Part shown: positions 51,223 through 60,096 of the stretch, in pieces
Layout of the letters: the number at the start of each line of letters is the position of its first letter
How positions within the stretch are numbered: the first letter of the stretch is position 1
Program-made: the position numbers and the translations under genes
The notes under the pieces: model-generated
What the model saw: only the letters and a program-made list of their open reading frames with translations
Database searches by the model: none
What the model was told of the DNA's origin: nothing
Source: Pseudomonas sp. PDM05
GTDB taxonomy: Bacteria; Pseudomonadota; Gammaproteobacteria; Pseudomonadales; Pseudomonadaceae
Direction: 5' to 3'
Assembly (NCBI RefSeq): GCF_014851685.1
Contig: NZ_JACVAC010000009.1
Span: 186,001 to 250,000 of the forward strand
DNA: 64,000 bases

Positions 51223-53373
51223 ATGGTTTTGCGTTTTCGTCCCGTCGTCACTTCACGTTTCGCCCTCGGCCTGCTGCTCAGCGGCGGCATCGGCAGCAGC
51301 CTCGCGGCCGAGCTGGAACTGCCGGCGGTGAACGTTCTGGGCCAGGATGAAACCGGCTATCGCAGTGAAACCGCGTCGGTCAGCGGCTTCAGCGAAGCCG
51401 CTCTGCTCGATACGCCGGCGTCGATCGCGGTGATCAACGCGCAGTTGATCAAGGACCAGCAAGCACGCCTGCTCAGTGAGGTGTTGCGCAACGACGCGTC
51501 GGTGGGCGACAGCTACGCCCCCATCGGCTACTACGAAAACTTTGTGGTGCGCGGCTTCTCGCTGAACGCAGCGAGCAGCTACAAGATCAACGGGCGCACC
51601 ATCACCGGCGAGCAGAACGTTGCCCTGGAAAACAAGCAGCAGGTCGAGGTGCTCAAGGGCCTGGCCGGTTTGCAGAGCGGCATTTCCGAGCCCAGCGGCG
51701 TGATCAACTACGTGACCAAGCGCCCGGAAGATGTGCGTTCGGTGACGGTGTCCACCGATGATCGCGGCAGCGGCTACATCGCCACCGACGTCGGCGGCTG
51801 GTTTGGCAGCGACAAGCAATTCGGCCTGCGTGCCAACGTCGCCCATGAAGACCTGCATTCCTATGTGGAACACGCCAATGGCCAGCGCGATTTCCTGTCC
51901 CTGGCCTTCGACTGGAACATCAGCCCCGACGCCGTGCTGCAACTGGATGCCGAATACCAGAACAAGCAACAGCGCTCGGTGCCGGGCTACCAGTTGCTCG
52001 GTGGCACTCAAGTGCCGAACGACGCCTCGCCGAAAAAGCTGCTGGGGCACCAGAGTGGCTCGAAGCCGGTGGGGATCGATTCGCTGAACCTCAACGGCAA
52101 GTTCGAGTACCGCTTCAGTGATCAGTGGAAAGGCAACGTCAGCGCGGCGCGCAGCAAGGTGGTGATTGACGATTACAGCTCGTTTGCCTACGGCTGCTTC
52201 TACGTGACCGATTGCGGCACCGCAACCTTCGGCCCCACCGGCGACTACGACGTCTACGACTACCGCAGCCCCGACGACACCCGTCGTGACGACGAAGTGC
52301 AGGCGGCCATGACCGGGCTGTTCGACACCGGCAGCCTGGGCCATGAACTGACCTTCGGCACCAGCGCCTTTCGCCGGGTGATCGACAAGCGCAAGTCAGT
52401 GAACGAATACATCGGCAGCTCCAACATCAATGTGGATGCCCCGACCTTCACCCCCACCGACGTACAGCTGAACGACAAGCACCGACGCCTCGACAGCCGC
52501 CAGTACGGCCTGTTCGTCACCGACCGCATTCGCCTGAACGAGCAATGGCAAACCATCCTCGGAGGCCGCGAAGTGCGCCTGGATGAAAAGGCGTTTGATG
52601 AGTTCGGCAACCAGCAACGCCACACCCAGACATACGAATTCCTGCCCCAGGCATCGTTGATCTACAAACCAGTGGAAAACCTGTCGTTGTACACCAGCTA
52701 TAGCAAGGGCCTGTCCCTGGGCGGTGAAGCGCCTTGGACCACCACCAACGACGGCGAAACCCTGGCCCCCACCACCTCACGCCAGCTCGAAGCCGGGGTG
52801 AAATACGACTGGCGCCGCATCAGCTTCGCCGCCGCCGTGTTCCAGACCCGCCAGGCCTACCAGTACGCCAAGCCGGACGGCACCGGCGCGTTCAACTACG
52901 TGCAACAAGGCGAGCAGAAAAATACCGGGCTGGAACTGTCGGCCAATGGCTGGGCCACCGAACGCCTGCAGATTTCCAGCAGCGTGGCGGCGATACGTGC
53001 ACGGGTCACCGGCAGCGGCACCGCGCAATACGAAGGCCACCAGGCAATCAATGTGCCCAAACTGCGCGCCAGCCTGTACGCCGACTACGCGCTGCCGTGG
53101 GTCAACGGCCTGGCGGTGCTTGGCGGTGTGCAATACAGCGCGAAGAAGGCCGCCAACCGTGACGGCAGCGTGGAAGTCGGGGATTACGCAGTGGTCAATG
53201 TAGGCAGCCGCTACACCACCAAGGTGGACGGCTATGAGACGGTGCTGCGCCTGAGCGTCGACAACCTGTTCGACAAGCGCTACTGGCGCGACGCAGGCGA
53301 ATACCTGGGCGATGACTACCTGTTCCAGGGCGCGCCATTGACCGCGCGCCTGAGTGCCACGGTGAACTTCTGA
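51223..53373 (+). CDS. TonB-dependent siderophore receptor
   Basis: A 716-residue outer-membrane receptor: signal peptide (FALGLLLSGGIGSSLAAE), plug domain (about 55-170: LLDTPASIAVINAQLIKDQQA, YENFVVRGFSLN, QQVEVLKGLAGLQSGISEPSGVINYVTKRP) and a barrel ending in LSATVNF with C-terminal Phe. No STN domain. The PSGVINYVTKRP segment and an extracellular Cys pair (YGCFYVTDCG) fit the siderophore-receptor group. It is divergent from the SDR gene and ends at a strong terminator. Confidence 0.92.
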   Translation: MVLRFRPVVTSRFALGLLLSGGIGSSLAAELELPAVNVLGQDETGYRSETASVSGFSEAALLDTPASIAVINAQLIKDQQARLLSEVLRNDASVGDSYAPIGYYENFVVRGFSLNAASSYKINGRTITGEQNVALENKQQVEVLKGLAGLQSGISEPSGVINYVTKRPEDVRSVTVSTDDRGSGYIATDVGGWFGSDKQFGLRANVAHEDLHSYVEHANGQRDFLSLAFDWNISPDAVLQLDAEYQNKQQRSVPGYQLLGGTQVPNDASPKKLLGHQSGSKPVGIDSLNLNGKFEYRFSDQWKGNVSAARSKVVIDDYSSFAYGCFYVTDCGTATFGPTGDYDVYDYRSPDDTRRDDEVQAAMTGLFDTGSLGHELTFGTSAFRRVIDKRKSVNEYIGSSNINVDAPTFTPTDVQLNDKHRRLDSRQYGLFVTDRIRLNEQWQTILGGREVRLDEKAFDEFGNQQRHTQTYEFLPQASLIYKPVENLSLYTSYSKGLSLGGEAPWTTTNDGETLAPTTSRQLEAGVKYDWRRISFAAAVFQTRQAYQYAKPDGTGAFNYVQQGEQKNTGLELSANGWATERLQISSSVAAIRARVTGSGTAQYEGHQAINVPKLRASLYADYALPWVNGLAVLGGVQYSAKKAANRDGSVEVGDYAVVNVGSRYTTKVDGYETVLRLSVDNLFDKRYWRDAGEYLGDDYLFQGAPLTARLSATVNF

Positions 53374-53382
53374 TCGAACGCG

Positions 53383-53409
53383 AGCGCGGGCCTAGAGCCC
53401 GCGCTTTTT
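53383..53409 (+). terminator. Intrinsic terminator after the TonB receptor
   Basis: AGCGCGGGC (53383-53391), loop CTAGA, GCCCGCGCT (53397-53405), followed by TTTT. The loop contains the stop codon (TAG on the minus strand) of the convergent channel gene, so terminator and coding end are fully overlapped. Confidence 0.82.
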
Positions 53410-54837
53410 CAGCCACTGCAAGAAGCCCTTCTTCACCGGCACCACGGGCGTTTCCTGGGTCAGGGCCTGCGCCGCGTGCAGGCGGAAATCCAACAGCGCT
53501 TTCATCGCCTCGCTGATGTCATGGCGCGCATCCAGGCACGGCTTGAGGTATTCCTTCTCGATGCGGTACAGGGTGCAGAAGGTCTTCGCCGAAAAGTCCG
53601 CCAGCGCCGCCTGATCCGACAGGATTCCCGCCTCGCCAATCGCCTCGCCCGGCCCCATGCGCCCGGCTTCGAACTTGTGCCCCCCCTTGGTCAACATCAC
53701 CGAGACCACGCCGGACTCGATGATGAACAGATGATCACTGACCTCTCCTGCCGCCAGAATCATTTCGCCGGTGCGATAGGTGTGCAGAGTCATGTTCTGG
53801 CTGAAGGTGTCTTTTTCTTCCTGGCGCAGGGTCGAGAAAATCGACGAACGCTCCAACAGCGCCCGCGCCGCCGATGCAGTGGCTGGCGTGCTGCTTTCGG
53901 TGGCGGACAACAGGCTCACACCCGCCGATTGCAGGTGACGGAAAGCCAGGTCGTAAAGCTGGTTGCGTACCTCGCGCTTGAGGCTCATGGCCGGCACAAA
54001 GCCGCTGATTTCATACTCCACGCCCGCGCTGCCGCTGGTTTTGAACGCCACGCTGGGCGCCGGATTCGCCAGCAACGGCCGGCAGCCTTGCATCGCCCGC
54101 TCCAGGGCCTCGATCACCGTTTGCGGACGTGCATGGGGGCTGACTTGCAGGCTGACCGCCAGGCCGAACATATCCGCCGGGCGCGAAAAGTTGATGATCT
54201 TGGCCTTGGCCGCCAGGGAATTGGGGATCACCGCCAGGCTGCCCTGGGAGGTTTGCAGCCGCGTGGCACGCCAGTCGATGTCGGTGACACGGCCCTCGGT
54301 GCCGTCGATGGAGATCCAGTCATCCAGCTGGTAAGGCTTGGTGGTATTGAGCACGATCCCGGAAAACACGTCGCTCAAAGTACTTTGCAGCGCCAGGCCG
54401 ACAATGATCGCCACTGCACCCGAGGTGGCCAGCACGCCCTTGACCGGCAGGTCGAGCACGTAGGCCAGGGCGGCGATGATCGCGATCAGGAAAATCACCG
54501 CACCGAGCAAATCCTGCAACAACCGCCCGGTGTGACCGACCCGCTGCATCATCAACGCGCCGAGCAACACCGTCAGCGTACGCGCCGCAAACAGCCACCA
54601 GCCGATCTGCAAGGCCGTCGCGGCCATGTGCAGTGCGGTGTTGTCGGCGTAGGGCGCAACCAGCATGGGGTTCATGCCATCGTTGAACAGCACGGCGCTG
54701 AACACCGCAAAAATCACCAGCCGCGCGGCGAGCTTCCAGTTGGCGAGGTCGGCGGAGATAAGACGCCAGACGGCGATGTCGATAAAGATCAGCCCCAGGG
54801 CACAGAGCATGGGGTGATCGGAGATAAATGAGGGCAT
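53392..54837 (-). CDS. MscS-type channel with cyclic-nucleotide-binding domain
   Basis: A 481-residue membrane protein. Four or five hydrophobic segments (residues ~10-150) lead into the MscS pore and beta domain: GVLATSGAVAIIVGLALQSTLSD, VFSGIVLNTTKPYQLDDWISI, GRVTDIDWRATRLQTSQGSL, IPNSLAAKAKIINFSRP. A C-terminal cNMP-binding domain of the Crp type follows (about 335-455: FSTLRQEEKDTFSQNM, GEMILAAGEVSDHLFIIESG, GPGEAIGEAGILSD). The usual phosphate-cassette segment GE-x-x-GE-x-x-(I/L) is present; the Arg that contacts the phosphate in CRP is not obvious. Such fusions have been called bacterial cyclic-nucleotide-gated channels of the MscS superfamily. Confidence 0.9.
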   Translation of the reverse strand: MPSFISDHPMLCALGLIFIDIAVWRLISADLANWKLAARLVIFAVFSAVLFNDGMNPMLVAPYADNTALHMAATALQIGWWLFAARTLTVLLGALMMQRVGHTGRLLQDLLGAVIFLIAIIAALAYVLDLPVKGVLATSGAVAIIVGLALQSTLSDVFSGIVLNTTKPYQLDDWISIDGTEGRVTDIDWRATRLQTSQGSLAVIPNSLAAKAKIINFSRPADMFGLAVSLQVSPHARPQTVIEALERAMQGCRPLLANPAPSVAFKTSGSAGVEYEISGFVPAMSLKREVRNQLYDLAFRHLQSAGVSLLSATESSTPATASAARALLERSSIFSTLRQEEKDTFSQNMTLHTYRTGEMILAAGEVSDHLFIIESGVVSVMLTKGGHKFEAGRMGPGEAIGEAGILSDQAALADFSAKTFCTLYRIEKEYLKPCLDARHDISEAMKALLDFRLHAAQALTQETPVVPVKKGFLQWLKKRGL

Positions 54838-55225
54838 CCAGGCGACTCCAGGGCGAATGGCGAGAAGATCGCATGAAATCGAGATGTGGGGTATAGCGCG
54901 GGGAAAAATGTGGGGCTAGGGTGCGACGTACCGACTTAGCCGTCCGATCATTGGACACTCAAGGCTGCAAGCACATGAGCGACTTATAAAAGGTCTCAGA
55001 TTAGATATAGGAGCGATCTTTCGGAAAGTTCTGAAATTTGCTTCACTCTCGCAAACCTACCCAAACCATTCAGCAAATAGTTATAGCCGTATCCGTTGCC
55101 AAAAATTAATTACACCAGAAATGGACTACACATCTTTAGGAAGCTCAAGGTTTGATGCCAGTCAAACTTTGGATGAATTTGAAAACATACAGGAGAGCAA
55201 TACCCATCAGACAAACAGAGAACTC
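54838..55225. other. 388-bp AT-rich gap leading into the four-gene operon
   Basis: From about 55000 the base composition drops sharply. I find no gene, insertion sequence or flanking direct repeat. The upstream ATG at 55121 is in frame with the next gene but would add 35 residues before its nucleotide-binding fold. No promoter could be fixed with confidence. Confidence 0.5.
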
Positions 55226-56038
55226 ATGATGACCAAGACAACAATTGAGGTCACAATTATAGGCGCGGGCCATATGGGAAGCGCCATTGCACTTGGTTTG
55301 AAACGTTCAAGCCTTGACATATCGATAACGACTATTGACCCTGATGCTGCACGCAGGGATGAAATGACTAAAATGGGTGTCAATACAGTAGAAGACCTGC
55401 CAAAACTTCTAAAGTCAGATTGTATAATCCTCGCAATTGCGCCTCAATCGTTCAAAGCGCTTTCAAAAAAAATATCGAAGCTTGAGAAAATTGACGGTGC
55501 AATAATATCAGTCATGGCCGGCATATCCACGCCCGAGCTCGCGGCCCAGCTCAATACAGTACAAGTCTGCAGAGCCATTCCGAACCTCGCATGCGCCATC
55601 AACCAAGGCTTGACCGCACTGACGTTCGCCCCTGAAGCAACAGAGAAAACCATCCGGCTGGCCGAGGTGATTTTTTCAAGCCTAGGGAAAGTCATGATGA
55701 TAAAGGACGAAGCACTCATTGACTCCGCGACGGCTTTGATTGGCGGAGGCCCTGCATATATTTCCTATTTTGCGGCGGCCCTTATTGAGTATGCTGTTTT
55801 TGCCGGATTCAATAAAGAACAAGGTACTTCCATGGCAATTCAGTCACTGCGGGGAACTACATCTCTTCTTGAAGCCAATCAATCACCACCAATGACACTT
55901 TGTGAAAAAGTCACAACACCTGAAGGAACAACAATACAGGCGATAAATTTCTTTAACCATCAGAAACTTCGAGAAATTATTGTCTGCGGGTTAAAACAGG
56001 CTAGAGAGCGCTCAACAGCACTAGGCCGAGGAGACTGA
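55226..56038 (+). CDS. Pyrroline-5-carboxylate reductase-like protein (ProC family)
   Basis: A 270-residue NAD(P)H-dependent imine reductase. Rossmann motif IIGAGHMGSAIALGL (residues ~11-25); middle segments ILAIAPQSFKAL and AGISTPELAAQL; family segment IGGGPAYISYFAAALIEYAV; and the C-terminal P5CR signature region CEKVTTPEGTTIQAINFF. It is probably not the housekeeping ProC: base composition is low (24 of 60 bases G/C in the line at 55441) and it heads a specialised operon. The likely substrate is a cyclic imine. Two adjacent ATGs (55226, 55229) follow AGAGAA. The methyltransferase gene starts two bases after the stop. Confidence 0.85.
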   Translation: MMTKTTIEVTIIGAGHMGSAIALGLKRSSLDISITTIDPDAARRDEMTKMGVNTVEDLPKLLKSDCIILAIAPQSFKALSKKISKLEKIDGAIISVMAGISTPELAAQLNTVQVCRAIPNLACAINQGLTALTFAPEATEKTIRLAEVIFSSLGKVMMIKDEALIDSATALIGGGPAYISYFAAALIEYAVFAGFNKEQGTSMAIQSLRGTTSLLEANQSPPMTLCEKVTTPEGTTIQAINFFNHQKLREIIVCGLKQARERSTALGRGD

Positions 56039-56040
56039 AA

Positions 56041-56904
56041 ATGCAAGGATTGATTGATCACGGACTAGCGAGCTACCACCTAACCCACGAACCCCCGAGC
56101 ACATTGAAAAGCACATATAAATTATACTTCGGCCTAGGTCAAAGTTTGATACTGACTGATACCCCCGACGTTTTCAAAGTAAGTTTGGCAGGTGTCAGAC
56201 TGGGCCATTACCTGGTGCAGTCATTGAGCTCTGGAGCACTCAATAGCAGTTTTTTGGATATGGGTACGGGGAGCGGTGTTCATGCGTTATTGGTACGCCA
56301 ACTTGGCAATAAAGACATCACGGCCAGCGACATTTCCGCGAGATCAATTGAACAGGCAAAAATCAACGAACATTTAAACTTCAAGGACAGTAAAATATCT
56401 TTTTTTGCAAGCGACCTTTTCGCCAACCTCCCTGAAAGACAATACCAAACGATCGTATTCAACCCCCCCGGCTGGCGAACGCCCTCCCGCTCACTCGTTC
56501 AACGGTTGGAAACAAAAAATCAGACCGCACAATTGCCGATCCACGCGATGTTCTACGGTGACGCGGTCATCATGCGTTTCCTTGAAGATCTCCCGAGACA
56601 TCTAGAGCCTACGGGAACAGCGATCGTCGGTCTCAACTCGCTGATGGGGATCCGTGATGTATTAGAACGATACAACCGCAGACATAACAACAACCCGCCG
56701 CTACTGCACAAACTTGTTGAGCGCCACACACTCCCACTTAACCACTACTCGAATCAGTGGCAAACACTAAGTGAACACTTGAAAAAAGAATTCGAAAACT
56801 GGGAAAGGCAAAACAAGGCCGCGTATTCCATTGACAACAACGGAAATATCTTTTGGTCATATGAAATCATTCAATTTACTCATAACCCGAAACACCCATC
56901 ATGA
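56041..56904 (+). CDS. Class I SAM-dependent methyltransferase
   Basis: A 287-residue protein with SAM motif I LDMGTGSGVHALL (about 72-84), an acidic motif II DITASDISARSIEQAK, and motif IV FNPPGW (about 140-145), the NPP(Y/F)-type catalytic motif of HemK/PrmC-like N-methyltransferases with Gly in the last position. The N-terminal 65 residues are extra. The NPPx motif fits methyl transfer to nitrogen of a planar group, but the acceptor is unknown. The last four bases overlap the start of the transporter gene (ATGA), so translation is coupled. Confidence 0.82.
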   Translation: MQGLIDHGLASYHLTHEPPSTLKSTYKLYFGLGQSLILTDTPDVFKVSLAGVRLGHYLVQSLSSGALNSSFLDMGTGSGVHALLVRQLGNKDITASDISARSIEQAKINEHLNFKDSKISFFASDLFANLPERQYQTIVFNPPGWRTPSRSLVQRLETKNQTAQLPIHAMFYGDAVIMRFLEDLPRHLEPTGTAIVGLNSLMGIRDVLERYNRRHNNNPPLLHKLVERHTLPLNHYSNQWQTLSEHLKKEFENWERQNKAAYSIDNNGNIFWSYEIIQFTHNPKHPS

Positions 56905-57812
56905 ACTCGCCACAAGAAAACATTAATCGTCAAGTACTACCGATCACTCTATCGGTGCTCGCAAACCTCATCCTAGGATCATCATCACTTTACTGGCGAG
57001 CGCTTGGCGACGTAACCCCCACAACTTTAGTCGCTTACAGAATAATACTCTCCGCATTTATCCTCAGTATTTGTATTTTAGTTTTTCGCCCCCCTCACCC
57101 GCTAAAGATCTTGAGGCCAAGAACAGTTCTTCGACATTTCTTTGCGTCACTCTTCATTGCCGCAAACTGGGCCACATTTATCTGGTCATCTATCAATGGA
57201 TATATTCTGGAAACGGGGCTTGGCTATTTACTGGCTCCTTTCATTTCAATCGCACTAGGCATCGTAATTTATCAAGAGCCGATCAGCACACAAAAAACAG
57301 CATCCCTCCTGACCACACTTGGCTGCATCGCACTGTTTATTTCACTAACAGAAAATACAAACCACTCGACCTACCTATTGATAGCCATAACATGGGGACT
57401 TTATACATACACAAAAAAATCCACCCCACTAACCGCTGCAAATGGATTATTTATTGAAACCGTGCTTTTAACACTCTGCTTACCGCCAGCTTTTTTACTT
57501 TTCAATCTTACTATTCCATACCCCCACGAACTCCCCCCACAGTCATCAAATATAATCTGGCTGGCTGGCGCTGTTTCCACAGTTCCCCTATTCATGTTTT
57601 CTTACGCCACTGGAAAAATACCACTTTCACTCACTGGCGCTCTGCAACTCACACTACCACTTACACTCATAACGATATCACTCACTTCCGAAAAACAAAA
57701 CATGCCGACAACCTCCCTGATTACTCTAATCACGACAATAATTATTCTCGGGGCACTTATCACATACGACACAATAGCCTCCCGACAACCAAAAAAGAGG
57801 AGCCGCACGTGA
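56901..57812 (+). CDS. RarD/EamA (DMT) family transporter
   Basis: A 303-residue membrane protein with ten hydrophobic helices and the two-repeat layout of the drug/metabolite transporters. RarD-type features are LGSSSLYWRALGDVTPTTLVAYR at the N-terminus, ANWATFIWSSINGYILETGLGYLL in the first half and SYATGKIPLSLTGALQ in the second. It is probably an exporter of an amino-acid-like small molecule. Very AT-rich, with many AAA, ATA and TTA codons. Starts four bases before the methyltransferase stop and ends overlapping the oxidase start. Confidence 0.85.
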   Translation: MNSPQENINRQVLPITLSVLANLILGSSSLYWRALGDVTPTTLVAYRIILSAFILSICILVFRPPHPLKILRPRTVLRHFFASLFIAANWATFIWSSINGYILETGLGYLLAPFISIALGIVIYQEPISTQKTASLLTTLGCIALFISLTENTNHSTYLLIAITWGLYTYTKKSTPLTAANGLFIETVLLTLCLPPAFLLFNLTIPYPHELPPQSSNIIWLAGAVSTVPLFMFSYATGKIPLSLTGALQLTLPLTLITISLTSEKQNMPTTSLITLITTIIILGALITYDTIASRQPKKRSRT

Positions 57813-58966
57813 AACACATGCTTGATTTAATCGTTGTGGGACTTGGAATAATGGGCGCAGCCACTCTGTGGAGAGCCGCGCCAAAATGCACTAGCGTTCT
57901 AGGCATTGACGCTTCTGGCCCCACACATCGTTACGGTTCCTCACAAGGGGGGTCAAGAATCTTCCGACGCGCTTACTGGGAGGGCGAAAAATACCTCCCG
58001 CTACTTAATCATGCCAACTTGCTTTGGCACGAACTAGAAAAGCAGATAGGGCACCAAATTCTATTTGATACAGGAGGAGTTTTCATTGGCCCGACCTCTA
58101 GCAGCGTCGTGGCCGGAAGTATAAAAACTGCAATTCAAGGAAATATTGAGCACGAGATTTGGACATCATCAACAGCTAGGGCGCGCTTACCTGCATTTGC
58201 TTTTCGGAATAACATCCGCGTGGTATACGAACCGGGTGCGTATGCGATTTCAGCTAGCGACGCTAGACTGGGGATGTTGAACGAAGCCGTAAGACAGGGC
58301 GCGATGATTGAATTTGGTGACAGCGTCGTAAAAATCGAAAATCATGATGCCGGCATACGAGTAACAACAAAAAACGGACGCACACATCATGCAAAATCGA
58401 TAATTTTAACTACGGGACCATGGATCAACAACAACTTTCTGCCGGAGCTCAACAATCGCATTGAACCACGTCGAATTCCGGTTTATTGGTTCAAGCCAAA
58501 CATGGGCTTTGAGAAGCTATTCTCTAAAGAACACTTCCCTGTCTTCCTCTATGAACGTAACGACGGAGCTATTCTCTACGGTGTCCCTTCTATCATCAGT
58601 AATGAGCCCGGTGTAAAAATCGGCTTTCACAATCGACAACAAGACCCAGCCATTCCTGACTGGAAGAATGTTCCAGTCCAGCAGCAGTATATAGCCGAGA
58701 TCTCCGATGTTGTTAAAACCCTATTCCCGAAACTTGAGCATTTGCCAGCACAAGCAAAGAACTGCTTCTATACAATGAGCCAGGATGAGTCTTTTCTGAT
58801 CGGAAACTCTAAAACACTGACGGCAACTTATTTCGCGTCTGCCTGCTCAGGACATGGATATAAATTCGCACCATCAATCGGTGATGCGTTGGCCAACATG
58901 GCTGTCGGCCAACAACCCTGTCTTTCTCTATCAGAGTTCTCATCCGATCGTTTCAACATCGCATAA
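57809..58966 (+). CDS. FAD-dependent oxidase, sarcosine/N-methyl amino acid oxidase family
   Basis: A 385-residue monomeric-sarcosine-oxidase (MSOX/SolA/NikD) family flavoenzyme. Dinucleotide motif VVGLGIMGAATLWRAA (about 9-24); conserved block RYGSSQGGSRIFRRAYWE; Cys319 in NCFYTMSQDESFLIG, which lines up with the cysteine that binds FAD covalently in MSOX; and the C-terminal block SGHGYKFAPSIGDALA. Expected reaction: oxidation of a secondary amine (N-methyl or cyclic amino acid) to an imine with release of peroxide. A GTG start at 57809 is favoured by AGAGGAG six bases upstream; ATG at 57818 is the alternative. Confidence 0.88.
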   Translation: MKHMLDLIVVGLGIMGAATLWRAAPKCTSVLGIDASGPTHRYGSSQGGSRIFRRAYWEGEKYLPLLNHANLLWHELEKQIGHQILFDTGGVFIGPTSSSVVAGSIKTAIQGNIEHEIWTSSTARARLPAFAFRNNIRVVYEPGAYAISASDARLGMLNEAVRQGAMIEFGDSVVKIENHDAGIRVTTKNGRTHHAKSIILTTGPWINNNFLPELNNRIEPRRIPVYWFKPNMGFEKLFSKEHFPVFLYERNDGAILYGVPSIISNEPGVKIGFHNRQQDPAIPDWKNVPVQQQYIAEISDVVKTLFPKLEHLPAQAKNCFYTMSQDESFLIGNSKTLTATYFASACSGHGYKFAPSIGDALANMAVGQQPCLSLSEFSSDRFNIA

Positions 58967-58982
58967 CTTTTGAACGCTGATT

Positions 58983-58998
58983 AAGGGGCTGCCCTTTT
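58983..58998 (+). terminator. Short terminator-like hairpin after the operon
   Basis: AAGGG (58983-58987) pairs with CCCTT (58992-58996) around GCTG, followed by TT. It is weak, but lies 17 bases after the last stop of the four-gene operon. Confidence 0.35.
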
Positions 58999-59041
58999 AG
59001 CATGGACTTGCCCACAACAGCTATGCGATAGGTTATCAGCC

Positions 59042-59902
59042 CTACATCCGCCCAAACCGACCCGAGTGGAAATCCTCAAACGCCTGATGAATTTCCTGCT
59101 CAGTATTCATCACAAACGGGCCATGCCCCACGATCGGTTCGTCAATCGGTTCTCCACTGAGCAGTAACACCTTGGCATCGTCATTGGCCTCCAGGCTGAT
59201 TTGGCGGCCATCGCGCTCAAACAATACCAACTGCCCCTGGCGTGCGACGTTTTCGCCGTTGACCAGCACCGTACCGCGCAGGATCACCAGCGCGCTGTTA
59301 CGCCCGACGTGCAGGTCCAGGGTCACTGGTTTACCTGCATTGAGGCGCAAGTCCCACACATCAATCGGCGTAAAGGTCCGCGCCGGGCCTTTGGCCCCGG
59401 CGAATTCCCCGGCGATCAAGCGCAGTTGCCCGGCGTCATCCGCCAATGGCAGTAGCGGAATATCCATGTCGACGATGGTCTGGTAACCCGCGTCGGCCAT
59501 TTTGTCCTTGGCGGGCAAGTTGACCCACAGTTGCACCATCTCCAGCGCGCCGCCTTTACGGGCGAAGGCTTCGGAGTGGAATTCTTCGTGGATGATGCCT
59601 TTGGCGGCCGTCATCCATTGCACATCGCCCGGGCCGATGATGCCGCCAGCGCCGGTGGAGTCGCGGTGTTCGACTTCGCCGTCGTAGACGATGGTCACGG
59701 TTTCGAAGCCGCGATGGGGGTGTTGGCCTACGCCGCGACGCTCAGTGGTCGGGGTGAAATCCACCGGGCCAGCGTGGTCCAGTAACAGGAATGGGCTGAT
59801 GTGTTTGCCCAGGTTGTCGTAGGAAAACAGCGTGCGCACCGGAAAACCGTCGCCGACCCAATGGCCGCGTGGACTGGTGTAGATGCCGATGAGTTTTTTC
59901 AT
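59042..59902 (-). CDS. Pirin family protein
   Basis: A 286-residue bicupin. The metal site of the N-terminal cupin is visible in VGQHPHRGFETVTIV and GIIHEEFHSE (three His and one Glu). The second cupin holds LHVGRNSALVILRGTVLVNG and the C-terminal block LLLSGEPIDEPIVGHGPFVMN is typical. Some bacterial pirins have quercetinase activity, others regulate metabolic enzymes; the sequence cannot decide. The ATG at 59902 follows GGAGGAACACC, an ideal ribosome site. Divergent from the RND operon. Confidence 0.93.
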   Translation of the reverse strand: MKKLIGIYTSPRGHWVGDGFPVRTLFSYDNLGKHISPFLLLDHAGPVDFTPTTERRGVGQHPHRGFETVTIVYDGEVEHRDSTGAGGIIGPGDVQWMTAAKGIIHEEFHSEAFARKGGALEMVQLWVNLPAKDKMADAGYQTIVDMDIPLLPLADDAGQLRLIAGEFAGAKGPARTFTPIDVWDLRLNAGKPVTLDLHVGRNSALVILRGTVLVNGENVARQGQLVLFERDGRQISLEANDDAKVLLLSGEPIDEPIVGHGPFVMNTEQEIHQAFEDFHSGRFGRM

Positions 59903-60025
59903 GGTGTTCCTCCAAAGTGGATACACCTTAAATCCGGTAGCAATTGAGCGCTAGACGGCAAAAACAACCTTTACTGTCCTACTGACAGAACGATAACCCC
60001 ACTCTCACAGAGGACTGGACCAATT

Positions 60026-60068
60026 AATATTTCGAGCATAATATTTGTCGAAATATTACGGCCGTAAT
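60026..60068. promoter_or_regulatory. Nested palindromes in the pirin/RND promoter region
   Basis: AATATTTCGA (60026-60035) and TCGAAATATT (60048-60057) form a perfect inverted repeat with a 12-base spacer. Overlapping its right end, ATTACGGCCGTAAT (60055-60068) is a perfect 14-base palindrome. They lie 30 to 70 bases before the adaptor gene and upstream of the divergent pirin gene. This suits operator sites for a dimeric repressor, but no regulator gene is adjacent. Confidence 0.6.
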
Positions 60069-60096
60069 TTACAGCGATAATCCCCCGGAGCCCGCC

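Noticed and set aside
55121..55225. N-terminal extension of the ProC-like protein from ATG 55121
   Set aside because: The family fold begins at IIGAGHMG and starts just after the ATG pair at 55226/55229, which has a ribosome site; the extension looks like leader sequence.
54838..59041. Integrative element or prophage border around the AT-rich operon
   Set aside because: I looked for tRNA genes, integrase, transposase and direct repeats at both edges and saw none, so only composition supports acquisition.
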